From a virus: a stretch of DNA of 42,889 nucleotides. Made by a program: the position numbers and the translations under genes. Below the pieces are notes generated by a model. The model had not been told where the DNA came from, did not search any database, and saw only the letters and a list, made by a program, of their open reading frames with translations. Positions 14,698 to 23,886 of the stretch are shown here, piece by piece (the first letter of the stretch is position 1; each line of letters opens with the position of its first letter). Location of the stretch: the IMG/VR virus record IMGVR_UViG_3300045996_001122, positions 1 through 42,889 of that record. One strand, 5' to 3'.

Positions 14698-15262
14698 GGT
14701 GATTTACGACACGATCAATAGTGGCGTCCTTCTGTTGTGATCCATGACTAGTGCCCCAACGAAACGAGAGAAGTAACATGAATGCGGCGTCTACCGTACC
14801 AAGCACACGCCCGATGAGAACGGACGCGCCGGGGTCCATGCCCGTTAACGTTGCGTGAGAAAACACCCAATACTCAGCATACCCGAATGCGGCACACACA
14901 CCCGCGGCAAGAAACGGTTCATAGTCGAACTTCCCGCTTGAGAGCCAGTGCTTCTTGAGGTCTTGCGCCCCCTTGACGCTCTCAGCTTCAAGTTGTTCGA
15001 GGTACTTTGTAATGTCAATCTCTAACCGTTTGAGGTCGAGGGTAAACTGTTGCTCCGCGGTCTTCAGCTTCAGCAGGACTTCAGGATTAGCCCCGGTAAG
15101 CACCTTCGCAAGGTACTCTTCAGGCTTGGCGGGGGGCGCTTCACCTTCGGGGAGAATAGCGTCGAGAATTGCCGTTACCCCCATCCCCGCAAGTGGAGTA
15201 CCGAATACGGACGCAATGGTCGGGGCAACGGTTTTAACGATCTTTTTCCAATCGAAGTCCAT
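14690..15262 (-). CDS. Three-TM holin (GTA/3TM holin family-like)
   Basis: This 190-residue protein starts at ATG 15262 with GGGAGGAAG just upstream; the ATG shares a base with the endolysin stop. It resembles the 3TM holin family found in podoviruses and gene transfer agents: an N-terminal hydrophobic Gly-rich segment (VAPTIASVFGTPLAGMGV), a charged helix near 65-100, and two C-terminal spans (FLAAGVCAAFGYAEYWVF and GRVLGTVDAAFMLLLSF). It should permeabilise the inner membrane at lysis. Confidence 0.75.
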   Translation of the reverse strand: MDFDWKKIVKTVAPTIASVFGTPLAGMGVTAILDAILPEGEAPPAKPEEYLAKVLTGANPEVLLKLKTAEQQFTLDLKRLEIDITKYLEQLEAESVKGAQDLKKHWLSSGKFDYEPFLAAGVCAAFGYAEYWVFSHATLTGMDPGASVLIGRVLGTVDAAFMLLLSFRWGTSHGSQQKDATIDRVVNHRD

Positions 15263-15606
15263 TACTTCCTCCCGTTCCACTCGAAACTAAAGTGATTACC
15301 GTCTTGAAACCGCCCACCCCAACGTAACGGCAACCCGTGTTCAATCCCCATCACCTCCCACAACTCGCCCGCCTTCTGATAGTCAAGCGTGTTGGTGAGG
15401 TACTTCTTGTCCTTGTACAACAGTAAATCAGCGGCTAACCCTAACTCGTGTAACGACCCTTTCATGTGATCCGTCGTGGGGTCTTTCGGGGTAATCCGAT
15501 CCGTTACTTCATCGAACGCAACCTCGTACCCCTCCCACGTAGACACTTCCACCACAAACCACGCGAGTTGTTTGCTAAAGGCGCACCGGGCTTCTCGGAG
15601 TGTCAT
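15262..15606 (-). CDS. M15-family endopeptidase endolysin
   Basis: This 114-residue protein starts at an ATG overlapping the preceding stop (ATGA). It has the zinc site of peptidase family M15 (VanY/L-Ala-D-Glu peptidase type): SLHELGLAADLLLY, giving the H and D ligands, and LRWGGRFQDGNHFSFEW, giving the catalytic and third zinc-ligand residues. It would cut peptide bonds in peptidoglycan. No signal peptide is present, so release depends on the adjacent holin. The length fits single-domain phage M15 endolysins. Confidence 0.87.
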   Translation of the reverse strand: MTLREARCAFSKQLAWFVVEVSTWEGYEVAFDEVTDRITPKDPTTDHMKGSLHELGLAADLLLYKDKKYLTNTLDYQKAGELWEVMGIEHGLPLRWGGRFQDGNHFSFEWNGRK

Positions 15607-16064
15607 AACTTCACACACTCACGAAACGTAGGGTCGGTGCTGAGATACCCCCCAACCCACACGTTCATGTTTTGGAGTTCATTACTGGCGTTTGACAGCG
15701 CCCCCGTGAGCATGAATCCAGGGGGAAGTACTAACGGGACCGTCGTATGAATTGACGGTTGTTGTTCGGTAATCGTGATCGCGTCCCACAACATGAGGTA
15801 GTTGTTCCGGTGGGTGCCGTTGTTGAAGATGTTCTTACTCGAAAAGTGAAAGTCGGTGAGACCGAGGTACTTTCCCGCGGGGACAATGTACGGGAAGCTA
15901 TACCCGTAGGGAGTGTAAGGGGGTTGGTACGAGAGAGAGGTAATAAACTGTTGCGTCCACGGGGGCACAGCGGCCACGTTTGCCGTAATTTGAATAAACT
16001 CACACGTCGCATGAGCAAGGGCAGGGGAGAGAAGGGCGAGGGTAAGGAGGAGGGCGCGTAACAT
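15603..16064 (-). CDS. Exported late protein with N- and C-terminal cysteines
   Basis: This 153-residue protein opens with a clear Sec signal peptide (LRALLLTLALLSPALAHA) and a predicted cleavage before a Thr-Cys. The mature protein is beta-rich, with many Pro, Tyr and Thr residues. It holds exactly two cysteines, one at the mature N terminus and one four residues from the end, which could form a closing disulphide. It lies between the tail fibre and the endolysin. The function is unknown: an exported fibre-associated protein or a host-envelope protein are both possible. Confidence 0.65.
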   Translation of the reverse strand: MLRALLLTLALLSPALAHATCEFIQITANVAAVPPWTQQFITSLSYQPPYTPYGYSFPYIVPAGKYLGLTDFHFSSKNIFNNGTHRNNYLMLWDAITITEQQPSIHTTVPLVLPPGFMLTGALSNASNELQNMNVWVGGYLSTDPTFRECVKL

Positions 16065-16067
16065 GGC

Positions 16068-17324
16068 TTACCTTTCGTACATAATGTTGATGGACCCTGC
16101 GTCGAACGCGTCAGTCCCGTTCACGGTGGTAATCCGTACCCGGTCAAGCGCCGCTGATAACGCTTTCACCCCTCCGGTCGCAATGAAGCTCGTCGAATTC
16201 GAGAGTCCGATGTTCCCGTGCGCGGCCCACAAAAACGTCGCCGCGTTCATAAGCGTCAACACGACGGTCCCGTGTAAGATGTTTGCTGCCGACGCGGAGT
16301 TGATACCGAAGCCGGTCGTGAAGTTTGCGACCGCAACTGCCGAGCTGTCGTCGAGTGCCGTGGACGACCCTAAATAGCCAGTCGGTTCAATGCCCCCGGC
16401 GTCGCCTATTTGGATGAGCGGTTTACTGGTGCCGTTGGTCGATACCCCACTCAACATAATCGTGATACGTGTTACCCCGGCTGGAATACTCGTGAAGTCA
16501 ATAGACGTGCCCGAAGTCGTGGCTTGCAGGGTGGCGAGCTTTTTCGCGCCGATGTTCTCAGGTTTGACTTTTTTCGCGGTTGAGGCACTTGCGTCATAGG
16601 TCAGGAGAAAATCCGCCGCGGTGTCCGGTGTCGTATCTTCGGTGAGGGCGTTTGTTCCTTGGCCTAAGATTTCTACGACCGTTGTACGTCCGCCTGTGTC
16701 TTGGTCTACGTCTCGGTAGGCGAATTGATCGCCACTTGCTAACACCGCCCCGTGATCACTCAACCCATCCCCGATTAACGTATTAACGAACGTGTCCCCG
16801 TCCTCGTCGTCAAGCAACGTCTCAGTAAAGGCCGTCGTGAGGGCAGTATCAGTTGGAGCGGTGGAAACGGTCGGGTCGCCGTCAGCGTCGAAAATGAGGT
16901 ACTTCGAGGCGCGGGTCACTTTCGCAGGGAGTTCACCAATCGCCGCGGAGTCGCCGTTCGGTTGACGTAAGGAACGGTCAATCAACGCCGCCACTTCCTG
17001 AGAAATCTTCACGTTCTTATCAAGCGCGGCTTCTACCGTTGCCGTAGGAAGGGCGTCATTCTCCACAAGGTCCACGAGTTGAGTCTTTGCCGTGACACGA
17101 CTAATCACCCACCGAACCGTAGAGGCGGGGGCGGACACCGCTTCGACGTTTTGACCGGAAATGGTGTAGTGCGTGGTGAGGGTTTTGACGGTTTCAACCC
17201 CCGTCGCAATGATCACTTCCGTCACAACAATTTCGGTATCCGCGTCAATGTCGAAGGTGAAGGGGAAGGTCGTGGTAACGCCGTTCCCAGTGTACGAAAC
17301 GGGGGCGTAGGTAGTTTCAATCAC
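16068..17324 (-). CDS. Tail fibre protein with T7 gp17-like N-terminal anchor
   Basis: This 418-residue protein starts at GTG 17324 behind AAGGAG. Residues 10-130 match the T7 tail-fibre N-terminal domain that docks on the tail: SYTGNGVTTTFPFTFDIDAD, then VTAKTQLVDLV and a long helix ending in DRSLRQPNGD. The middle (170-260) is a repetitive shaft with Asp/Gly/Thr motifs. The C-terminal 150 residues form a beta-rich tip, presumably binding the receptor. It contains no cysteine, in contrast to the exported proteins of the same operon. Confidence 0.82.
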   Translation of the reverse strand: MIETTYAPVSYTGNGVTTTFPFTFDIDADTEIVVTEVIIATGVETVKTLTTHYTISGQNVEAVSAPASTVRWVISRVTAKTQLVDLVENDALPTATVEAALDKNVKISQEVAALIDRSLRQPNGDSAAIGELPAKVTRASKYLIFDADGDPTVSTAPTDTALTTAFTETLLDDEDGDTFVNTLIGDGLSDHGAVLASGDQFAYRDVDQDTGGRTTVVEILGQGTNALTEDTTPDTAADFLLTYDASASTAKKVKPENIGAKKLATLQATTSGTSIDFTSIPAGVTRITIMLSGVSTNGTSKPLIQIGDAGGIEPTGYLGSSTALDDSSAVAVANFTTGFGINSASAANILHGTVVLTLMNAATFLWAAHGNIGLSNSTSFIATGGVKALSAALDRVRITTVNGTDAFDAGSINIMYER

Positions 17325-17358
17325 GGTGGGACTCCTTACGGGGGTGGGGGCGGGGGGA

Positions 17359-20300
17359 TTAATTACCGGCGATGGTGAGGGCGTCGAGGTCTACGGTGGA
17401 GTTCTCAATGGCGTCGTCTGAGGGGACTACGGGAACGGACTTCATCTTACGAGCTTTCTCTTTCGCGGCGTCTTTCATGGCTTGCTTGATTTCGGGGTGC
17501 TTCTTGAGCATCTTCAACTCGCCCATTTCCACGAAGGCGTGGACGAGGTGCCGGATCATTAAAGACTTCCGACCGTCAGGGCCGTCACTTCCACGCTTGT
17601 AGGTGCCGGTTTCCATCATGTGGGCAAGGGACTCGTGGAGGTTCCGCCCGCCCTTTTTGACCTCGTGAGTAATGATCTTCTGTAACTCGTGGGCCGCTTC
17701 AGGGGTGAGCTTCACACCATGTATCTCGTCGTCAGCGGTGGAGACTTGCGTACCATGTTTCACAATCTCGTTGAGTACCTTATCGTCCTTAAACTCCCCC
17801 TTGAGTGGGGAGAAGACGACAGGTTCTCCCGTGATCGGGTGGAGGCGGGGTAGTAAGTCCTTCGAGAGGCCGGGGGTACGTTTACGGGCTTCCTCAATCA
17901 ACCCGTCAGCTTCACGGACAACGGGGTCGAGTTGTTTCGTGGCGAAGTTCGTCATACCCGCCCCAAGTCCCGGGGTCAACGAAATAGCTTCCTTCTCAAG
18001 GGTGGACGTAAGGAACTCATCGGGCATAGCGAACGCTAACATGGTACGTGACAACCCCTGAATCCACGTCTTAGAACTCATCGCCTTGAACGTGGCCAGG
18101 GCTAACGACGCGGCTAAGTCTTCCGCCTTGTCGTAGCCGTTCGCTACTAACTCGTAATAGTTCGCCGCCATTGAGAGCATTGACCCGAGGGGTTCGATAC
18201 GGTTGATCGGTTTGAGTACGTCGCCCTTTCTCCACGACGGGTCTTCCCCGAGGGCTTTACGTTTAGTAGCCGACACGTTCCACGAGTAGGGTATATACCC
18301 TGCTTCGCGCCACACTTTCGCTTGGTCGGGGAACTTCTTGGAGTCTGGACCCGCGCCCGTGATCAACCCATCCGACGCCCACAACACCCCTAAGCCTGTG
18401 AGGAGTGCGCCGGTCTGAAGTTTCGCTAGGGCTAACTCCGCACGTGCGCCCCCTTGGTTCAGTTCGTGATACGTAGACTTGGCGAAAAGGGCGAGGGGGG
18501 TACGTTCCCCGACGATTTTGAAGATGTTCAAGGGGGCTTTGAGGAACGGGACGACGAGCTTGACGGCCAGGAACTTATTCGCCCCTTCCTGCATCCATTG
18601 ACCAAACTCGCCTAACTGAGTGGAGGCGGTGTTGTAGGCGGCGAACTTTTCCGCCTTCTGTTGAATGTCTACAGGAACGTCAGCGCGATACTGTTCCGTC
18701 AGCTCCTTCACCTTCGCCGCGAGCTTCTTCCCGGTCAACCCTTCCGCGTTGGCGACGTTGTACGCTTCCCGTAACGAGAGGGCGTGTATCTCCATCTGAA
18801 AGTTAATGGACTTGAAGAACTCGTCAGCCGTCAACAGTAACCGCCCGCCCGCGCCTTCCATAAAGGCGGACAGGTAATCGAGCGGGGCACCGAACGGACC
18901 TAACTTCTCCACGTCTGAGAACATGGCTTTCGGGGGACGTTCACCCTTCGACGCGCCAAACTTTGCCGCGGCTTCCCCGTCACGGGCAACCTTCGCCGCT
19001 AACGTGAGGGCGTCCCCGAACCCCGCAAACATGCCCTGAACCATTGCAAGGGCTTCGGTAGGGCGGACTTCTCCACCCGCGAGACCCGCTACCCCGCGTT
19101 CAAAGATCGACATAGCGGACATGGTAGCGTTGCCGAGGGAGTTGAAGACGTGAGTAGTCGGGGCGCTTAACAGTGAATTAATGAACAACGGTACGAAGGC
19201 GTCCTTAAACTCAGGCTTGACGGCGTTCTTGGCGAGAGAGGCTAACTGTTCAGGCGTCTCAAGTTCCTTCACCATGTCCACAAGACGTTGCGCGGACATG
19301 CCCGTCTTGGCCTCGTTGAGGAGGTCGCTAAACTGGTCAAGGAAGAGGCGCATGGCCTCCATTTCAACGGGCTTATCTACCCCAAGGATACGTTGCGCCC
19401 GTCCACTCTCAGCCGCCGCCCCGAAGCGTTTAGGGTCGAGCACCATCCCGTGAGTCCAAAACGCCTTCAGGAACTCTTGTAAGGAGGCGTCGTCCGTCAC
19501 ACTTCCCGCGAGGTCTAACACTTGTCGCCCCGACTCGGTGAGGACTTTATGGAGGGCGTAGGTTTCCTCGACGTTGAGGGCGGTTCCCGGCATGAGGCGT
19601 TGAATGGTCTCGGGTGTAATCGCGGCGTAGTCGATTAACTTCTCACCCCCCGCCATTGCTTCGGGGTCGGACACCACCCCACGCTTCTGAAATTCAACCA
19701 AGTTACGGTATTGGTTTTGAAAGTGGCCTATGTCGAGGGACGGTTGCACAACGGACGCCGCTTCCACGCCGCCCGCTGTTTGTCCCCCGACCTTGGGAGC
19801 TTTACCTTTCGCACCCTTCACGAGTCCCGCGATACGTTTGATAAGGGCGGGTGAGGCTAACCCACCCCCTAGCGCACCAATAACGGCGTTCCGTACAGCG
19901 TTCTCCTCGTCACCCGCCATTGATCCCGCAACCGCGCCGAGTATGGCACGGGTGAGGAACATCGCCGGTTGAACGTTGACAGACCCCTTCTCGTTGCCGA
20001 TGTTGTTACGGATTATTTTAGGTAACGACTGTAAATACTCGTCAACTGCTTGGAAGGTGCTACCCATTAACGACTGAGGGTTGCGTACGACAGCTTCGGA
20101 CATGGCGGGGGTGACGGGGAGGGAGTGAACTGTTGCAACGCCGTCTTGATATAACCCTTCCCCATGTTGCCGACTGTTTAAGGGGCCGTCACTTACACTG
20201 AATTGAGTCGTCTCAACCTTACTCCCCCACTTCTTCCCGTACTTATTCAAGAAGCGTGGAACAATCTCGTCATAGAAGCCCTTCATCCCTTCGCCGCCGA

Positions 20301-22197
20301 CTTTGAGGTCACCGCCACTAATCACGCGAACGGGTGTACCGTCTTCTTCGATAATAAGGTTTTGTTCCTTCATTAACCGTTCGGCGGCGTCCTTGCCGAT
20401 GTAGTCCACTAACTTCTCAGGCGCAACCATCGGTTCGTCGATTATCTTACGTCCGTCGAGGTCGTATGCCATTAAGTGTTGAACTTCGTCGAGGTATTCA
20501 ACTTTCGAGACTTGCTTACTAAGGTCGTAACGTTCGGCTTGCTGTGCCCCCGTCGTCCACGCAATCCGTTCGTAGCCTTCTTCCGCGGCCATACGGAGGA
20601 CACGCTTGAGGGCTAACTCGTGCCAGGTCTTTTTGAAGGGGGCGTCGGGGACGTTCGACGACTCGGCGCGTTTAAGGTCTTCATTCCCTTGATACCAATA
20701 ACGGTGAGCGTATTCTTTCGCGGCTTGCTCGTCGTAAACAGTGCCCTTGCCGACGTGCAACGGTTTCATGCCTTCGGCTTCAACAATAAACTGATGTTCG
20801 TCTTGACTTACTTTGAACGTCTCAATGTCAGGTATTTCGGGAACGTCCTTACGGTACCCCTGCGTTCTCCCCTTCTGATGCCAGTCTGACTGTATCTCCT
20901 CAATGAATAACGTGCGCTTACCTTCCGCGTCTAACCGATCATTAAGACGCATGTGGACGAGGATGTTAGGCTCTTCAAAATGTGACGAGCGGAACGTAGG
21001 GTTGTTTTTTTGTAACGCGTGGTACTCGTCAGTCTCCCCGAACGATAGACCCTTACCGCTGGTTAAGGCTTCGTCAAGTTGCTCAAGGCGCGGATTGTTC
21101 GGCAACGTCAACAACACTTCCCGATAGTTCGTCCCACCGGGGATGGTGTACGAACTAAACTTGGTGTCGTCAGTTGGATTGGGTTCGGCAGCTTGTAACG
21201 CTTCGTCTTCGGTATGGTGGCGACTCACAATATCGCCACGACCATTTACTGTAACCCACGTATCTGTTTTATCGTCGTATTGTGTCCCTAATGGGTCTTT
21301 CTCAATTCCACCCCCGCGGCTGAGTTCAACCTCCTTCAACTCAACCTGATTCTCCTTCACGAACTGTAGAAGCTCGTCCTTCTTGACCACTTCCTTCCCC
21401 GCCAAGAACCCGTCTAGGTCCATCCACTTAGCTTCTTCGGGGGAGACGCCCGAGTTGGCTAACGTGGCTTGAACCTGTTGCGGCGTGGCAACAGTCGGCA
21501 CCTTCGCTTCAATGACGCGTTGGGTAGGGGAGTAGAATATGTCGGGGGTGAGAAGGCGGTTATTAATCATACCCGCTTCAGAGGCGAGGTCCACGCCCGC
21601 AGCCTTAGACGCCTCGCCCACTTTCGCGGCGACATTCATAACACCTTCACCCACCTTTGTATAGGTGCCTTTAGGGGCGAGACCTATACCGGGGAGGTAC
21701 GTGAGAGGGTCGGTTGCGAGGTTCACAGCTAACTCAGTGACGGCGTGGGAAACTGGATCACCTTCCGTGACGCCCCCCGCAATGTATGCGGCGACGTTCT
21801 CACCCGTTAGCTGAGTGCCCCGAGCCTCGTTAATCTTTTTCGCAATCGCTTCACGAACCACTTCAGCGGGATACTCAAACGCCCCGAGGTCTAACACGGG
21901 GGGTTGGGCGGGGGTGGGCTTAGAGAGGTTCTTGTGGAGCTTCGCCTGACGGTTTACTTCACCTTCCGCTTTATGCTGTTCGATAATCTGAGGGGTGAGG
22001 GTAGGCTGTTCCCCCACTGGCTTACCGGAGTGCATGTCGTACTCGACACCCTCTTGAACGGTAGACTTTTCGCTCTTACCCGTATCACCTTTGGGAATAA
22101 GGCGTATCTCTCTACCCGTAGGGGAGTTATCAAACTCCGCTTCGGTGCGGTGCTTCAAGTACGAGTCGTCGGGGTGTAGCCAAGATGAAAGGTCCAT
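17359..22197 (-). CDS. Giant internal virion/ejection protein (gp16-like position)
   Basis: This 1612-residue protein is the largest product. It is TAATG-coupled to the gp15-like gene, in the position of T7 gp16. Residues about 240-700 form a conserved block also seen in other giant phage and polyvalent proteins (HFEEPNILVHMRLNDR, LFIEEIQSDWH, WHELALKRVLRMAAEEGYER, IAWTTGAQQAERY); its activity is unknown. Gly/Ala-rich hydrophobic stretches near 760 (AILGAVAGSMAG) and near 1330 (LLTGLGVLWASDGLITG) could insert in membranes. I see no lytic transglycosylase motif of the T7 gp16 type. It is probably ejected with the genome to form a conduit across the envelope. Confidence 0.72.
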   Translation of the reverse strand: MDLSSWLHPDDSYLKHRTEAEFDNSPTGREIRLIPKGDTGKSEKSTVQEGVEYDMHSGKPVGEQPTLTPQIIEQHKAEGEVNRQAKLHKNLSKPTPAQPPVLDLGAFEYPAEVVREAIAKKINEARGTQLTGENVAAYIAGGVTEGDPVSHAVTELAVNLATDPLTYLPGIGLAPKGTYTKVGEGVMNVAAKVGEASKAAGVDLASEAGMINNRLLTPDIFYSPTQRVIEAKVPTVATPQQVQATLANSGVSPEEAKWMDLDGFLAGKEVVKKDELLQFVKENQVELKEVELSRGGGIEKDPLGTQYDDKTDTWVTVNGRGDIVSRHHTEDEALQAAEPNPTDDTKFSSYTIPGGTNYREVLLTLPNNPRLEQLDEALTSGKGLSFGETDEYHALQKNNPTFRSSHFEEPNILVHMRLNDRLDAEGKRTLFIEEIQSDWHQKGRTQGYRKDVPEIPDIETFKVSQDEHQFIVEAEGMKPLHVGKGTVYDEQAAKEYAHRYWYQGNEDLKRAESSNVPDAPFKKTWHELALKRVLRMAAEEGYERIAWTTGAQQAERYDLSKQVSKVEYLDEVQHLMAYDLDGRKIIDEPMVAPEKLVDYIGKDAAERLMKEQNLIIEEDGTPVRVISGGDLKVGGEGMKGFYDEIVPRFLNKYGKKWGSKVETTQFSVSDGPLNSRQHGEGLYQDGVATVHSLPVTPAMSEAVVRNPQSLMGSTFQAVDEYLQSLPKIIRNNIGNEKGSVNVQPAMFLTRAILGAVAGSMAGDEENAVRNAVIGALGGGLASPALIKRIAGLVKGAKGKAPKVGGQTAGGVEAASVVQPSLDIGHFQNQYRNLVEFQKRGVVSDPEAMAGGEKLIDYAAITPETIQRLMPGTALNVEETYALHKVLTESGRQVLDLAGSVTDDASLQEFLKAFWTHGMVLDPKRFGAAAESGRAQRILGVDKPVEMEAMRLFLDQFSDLLNEAKTGMSAQRLVDMVKELETPEQLASLAKNAVKPEFKDAFVPLFINSLLSAPTTHVFNSLGNATMSAMSIFERGVAGLAGGEVRPTEALAMVQGMFAGFGDALTLAAKVARDGEAAAKFGASKGERPPKAMFSDVEKLGPFGAPLDYLSAFMEGAGGRLLLTADEFFKSINFQMEIHALSLREAYNVANAEGLTGKKLAAKVKELTEQYRADVPVDIQQKAEKFAAYNTASTQLGEFGQWMQEGANKFLAVKLVVPFLKAPLNIFKIVGERTPLALFAKSTYHELNQGGARAELALAKLQTGALLTGLGVLWASDGLITGAGPDSKKFPDQAKVWREAGYIPYSWNVSATKRKALGEDPSWRKGDVLKPINRIEPLGSMLSMAANYYELVANGYDKAEDLAASLALATFKAMSSKTWIQGLSRTMLAFAMPDEFLTSTLEKEAISLTPGLGAGMTNFATKQLDPVVREADGLIEEARKRTPGLSKDLLPRLHPITGEPVVFSPLKGEFKDDKVLNEIVKHGTQVSTADDEIHGVKLTPEAAHELQKIITHEVKKGGRNLHESLAHMMETGTYKRGSDGPDGRKSLMIRHLVHAFVEMGELKMLKKHPEIKQAMKDAAKEKARKMKSVPVVPSDDAIENSTVDLDALTIAGN

Positions 22198-23786
22198 TAC
22201 TTTTTCTTCACCACGCTAGAGGTTTTGGTAGACGTAGAGGGGGTAGAAACCTTATCGGCGTTCGAGAAGTACCACAACATTTGATCGGACTCGGTACGGG
22301 AAATACGTTTGTCCTCATATAACTTGATTACGTCGCCGGGGGACTTGACACCGTACCGCTCAACAATACCCCCCGTCACGTCAAGGTAATGGTCAGCCAC
22401 GTAGTCCCGATACTTGAGCATGAGACGCCGCCCCTCGGTTTGAGGGTCGAGTTTGGGGTCATTGCGAAGGTTCGTAAATAGTTCGTCCTGAAAGTTTTGC
22501 ATTGCGTCGGACGAGGTTTTGTCAAAGTCGTTAATTCCTGTGACTCGAAGCATAGGCTGAAACGTGTCTACCGCTTCCTTAATGAGCTTCGTACGGACTT
22601 GTTCGGTTTCAGTCTTGAGAGAGTGAATCCGTTCAGTAATCCGGTTGAACATCGTCGCGTGTTGTTGGGCGTCGATTTTGTGGGAGTAGAGGAGGGCGTC
22701 AACATGTCCGTACGTGCCTTGTGTCGGGTTCAACTCAATCTCACGTTTGACCTTGCCAATAGCTCGTGTGTCCTTATCAGTGGGTAAGGGACTCTTGAGG
22801 TATTCCCGCACCCGTCCAACCGTATCGTCGTAATGCGTCCCGAGGGCGAGGCGTGTTTCCTGATTCTGTAACCGTGCGTACGCAGCCCCGGGGTCTTGAA
22901 TCGCTTGCCCGATAATCTCACTCATCACACTTTGGGCGTAGAACTCGTTATTCTCCTTCTCAACCTTACGACGGTGTTCCGCCCGTGACACCTTCGCTTC
23001 GAGGGCTTTATCCGCGTGGGTGACTAACTCACTTCGTAACTTCGGTTCTAAGCGGTCGAACTCGTGTCTATCGTTCCCGTCAAGGAAGCCTTGAGGATCA
23101 CGGGCGACGACTTGATAAGCGCGTTTCGTTTCAACGGTCTCCTTGAACGCTTCTTTCTTGGCCACTATCTGATCATGGTTGTACGCACCGGACTTCTCAA
23201 GGGTGTCGAGGTGCGCGAGCCAACCTTGTACGCCTTGTTGATACCCTTCGTAATCACCGATGGACTCTGCAAGTAACGCCTGATTCATTGCCATGTCGCC
23301 TTGAGAGTCTGTGCGTTTGTGGGTGAGTTCCACGAACGACGTGCGGGCGTGAGTCCGCGCCTTCGTCATGGTGTCGGTGAAGACGTGAGCGAAAGCGTCG
23401 TCTATTGCCCCTTGCGCATAGGGGTTATCGTCAACTTCAAAGTCCGAGCGTAACCGCGCCCGCATGTCGAGCTTAAACCAGTTATCAAACTTTTCCGCTG
23501 CCTTGTCGGGTAAGTCCCCGTGTTGAACCGACTCAACTTCCCACTTTTGCCAGTAGGCGTTTGCTTGGTCTTTCAGGAAATACTCAGCTTCCTTCCCGAG
23601 TTGACTAGCCTGAGTTTTCGCCTGGTGGTCCGCTAAGGAAACGGCTAACTGTAAGCCCTGATTTGCCGTATTTGCTATTTGTTTTCCAGCGGTTGCGAAC
23701 GCGGACCCTTCCCCGGCGTACTGAGCGTTCGGTAGGGCCGTACGATTAGGTAGACTCTGTGACTCCTGAGGGCGTATAATGATCAT
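22197..23786 (-). CDS. Internal virion core protein (gp15-like position)
   Basis: This 529-residue protein is almost entirely helical, rich in Ala, Gln, Lys and Glu, and lies between the gp14-like and giant proteins, the place of T7 gp15. It has a low-complexity Ser/Thr/Lys tail ending in KKK. The start is ATG 23786. No Shine-Dalgarno site precedes it; the upstream bases are pyrimidine-rich because the opposite strand there carries the ribosome site of an inserted plus-strand gene. Its start codons also overlap the promoter of that cassette. Confidence 0.7.
   Translation of the reverse strand: MIIIRPQESQSLPNRTALPNAQYAGEGSAFATAGKQIANTANQGLQLAVSLADHQAKTQASQLGKEAEYFLKDQANAYWQKWEVESVQHGDLPDKAAEKFDNWFKLDMRARLRSDFEVDDNPYAQGAIDDAFAHVFTDTMTKARTHARTSFVELTHKRTDSQGDMAMNQALLAESIGDYEGYQQGVQGWLAHLDTLEKSGAYNHDQIVAKKEAFKETVETKRAYQVVARDPQGFLDGNDRHEFDRLEPKLRSELVTHADKALEAKVSRAEHRRKVEKENNEFYAQSVMSEIIGQAIQDPGAAYARLQNQETRLALGTHYDDTVGRVREYLKSPLPTDKDTRAIGKVKREIELNPTQGTYGHVDALLYSHKIDAQQHATMFNRITERIHSLKTETEQVRTKLIKEAVDTFQPMLRVTGINDFDKTSSDAMQNFQDELFTNLRNDPKLDPQTEGRRLMLKYRDYVADHYLDVTGGIVERYGVKSPGDVIKLYEDKRISRTESDQMLWYFSNADKVSTPSTSTKTSSVVKKK
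23751..23780 (+). promoter_or_regulatory. Sigma-70 promoter of plus-strand cassette
   Basis: TAGACT (23751-23756) lies 18 bases before a perfect TATAAT (23775-23780), inside the 5' end of the minus-strand gp15-like gene. A transcript would start near 23786 and reach the AAAGGAGGG ribosome site at once. Confidence 0.6.
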
Positions 23787-23802
23787 AAAGGAGGGCTTAC
23801 CA

Positions 23803-23886
23803 ATGACCTTTTCAGAGTGGGTGTCAACCGTGCTAATTCATATATTGGCACGAATTTTACCGGGTGAGTGGTGGGAGGATGTATGA
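23803..23886 (+). CDS. 27-residue amphipathic leader peptide of the moron cassette
   Basis: ATG 23803 follows AAAGGAGGG at good spacing. The 27 residues (TFSEWVSTVLIHILARILPG then a Trp/Asp end) could form an amphipathic or membrane helix. The stop overlaps the lipoprotein ATG, and the lipoprotein's ribosome site lies inside this frame. It may be a functional microprotein or only a translational leader. Confidence 0.5.
   Translation: MTFSEWVSTVLIHILARILPGEWWEDV

Noticed and set aside
16068-17324. Diversity-generating retroelement as in BPP-1
   Set aside because: The head genes resemble BPP-1, but there is no reverse transcriptase and I found no template/variable repeat pair at the fibre C terminus.
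17359-22197. T7 gp16-type lytic transglycosylase domain
   Set aside because: I could not find the ES or GLMQ-type motifs of that family in the N-terminal region or elsewhere.
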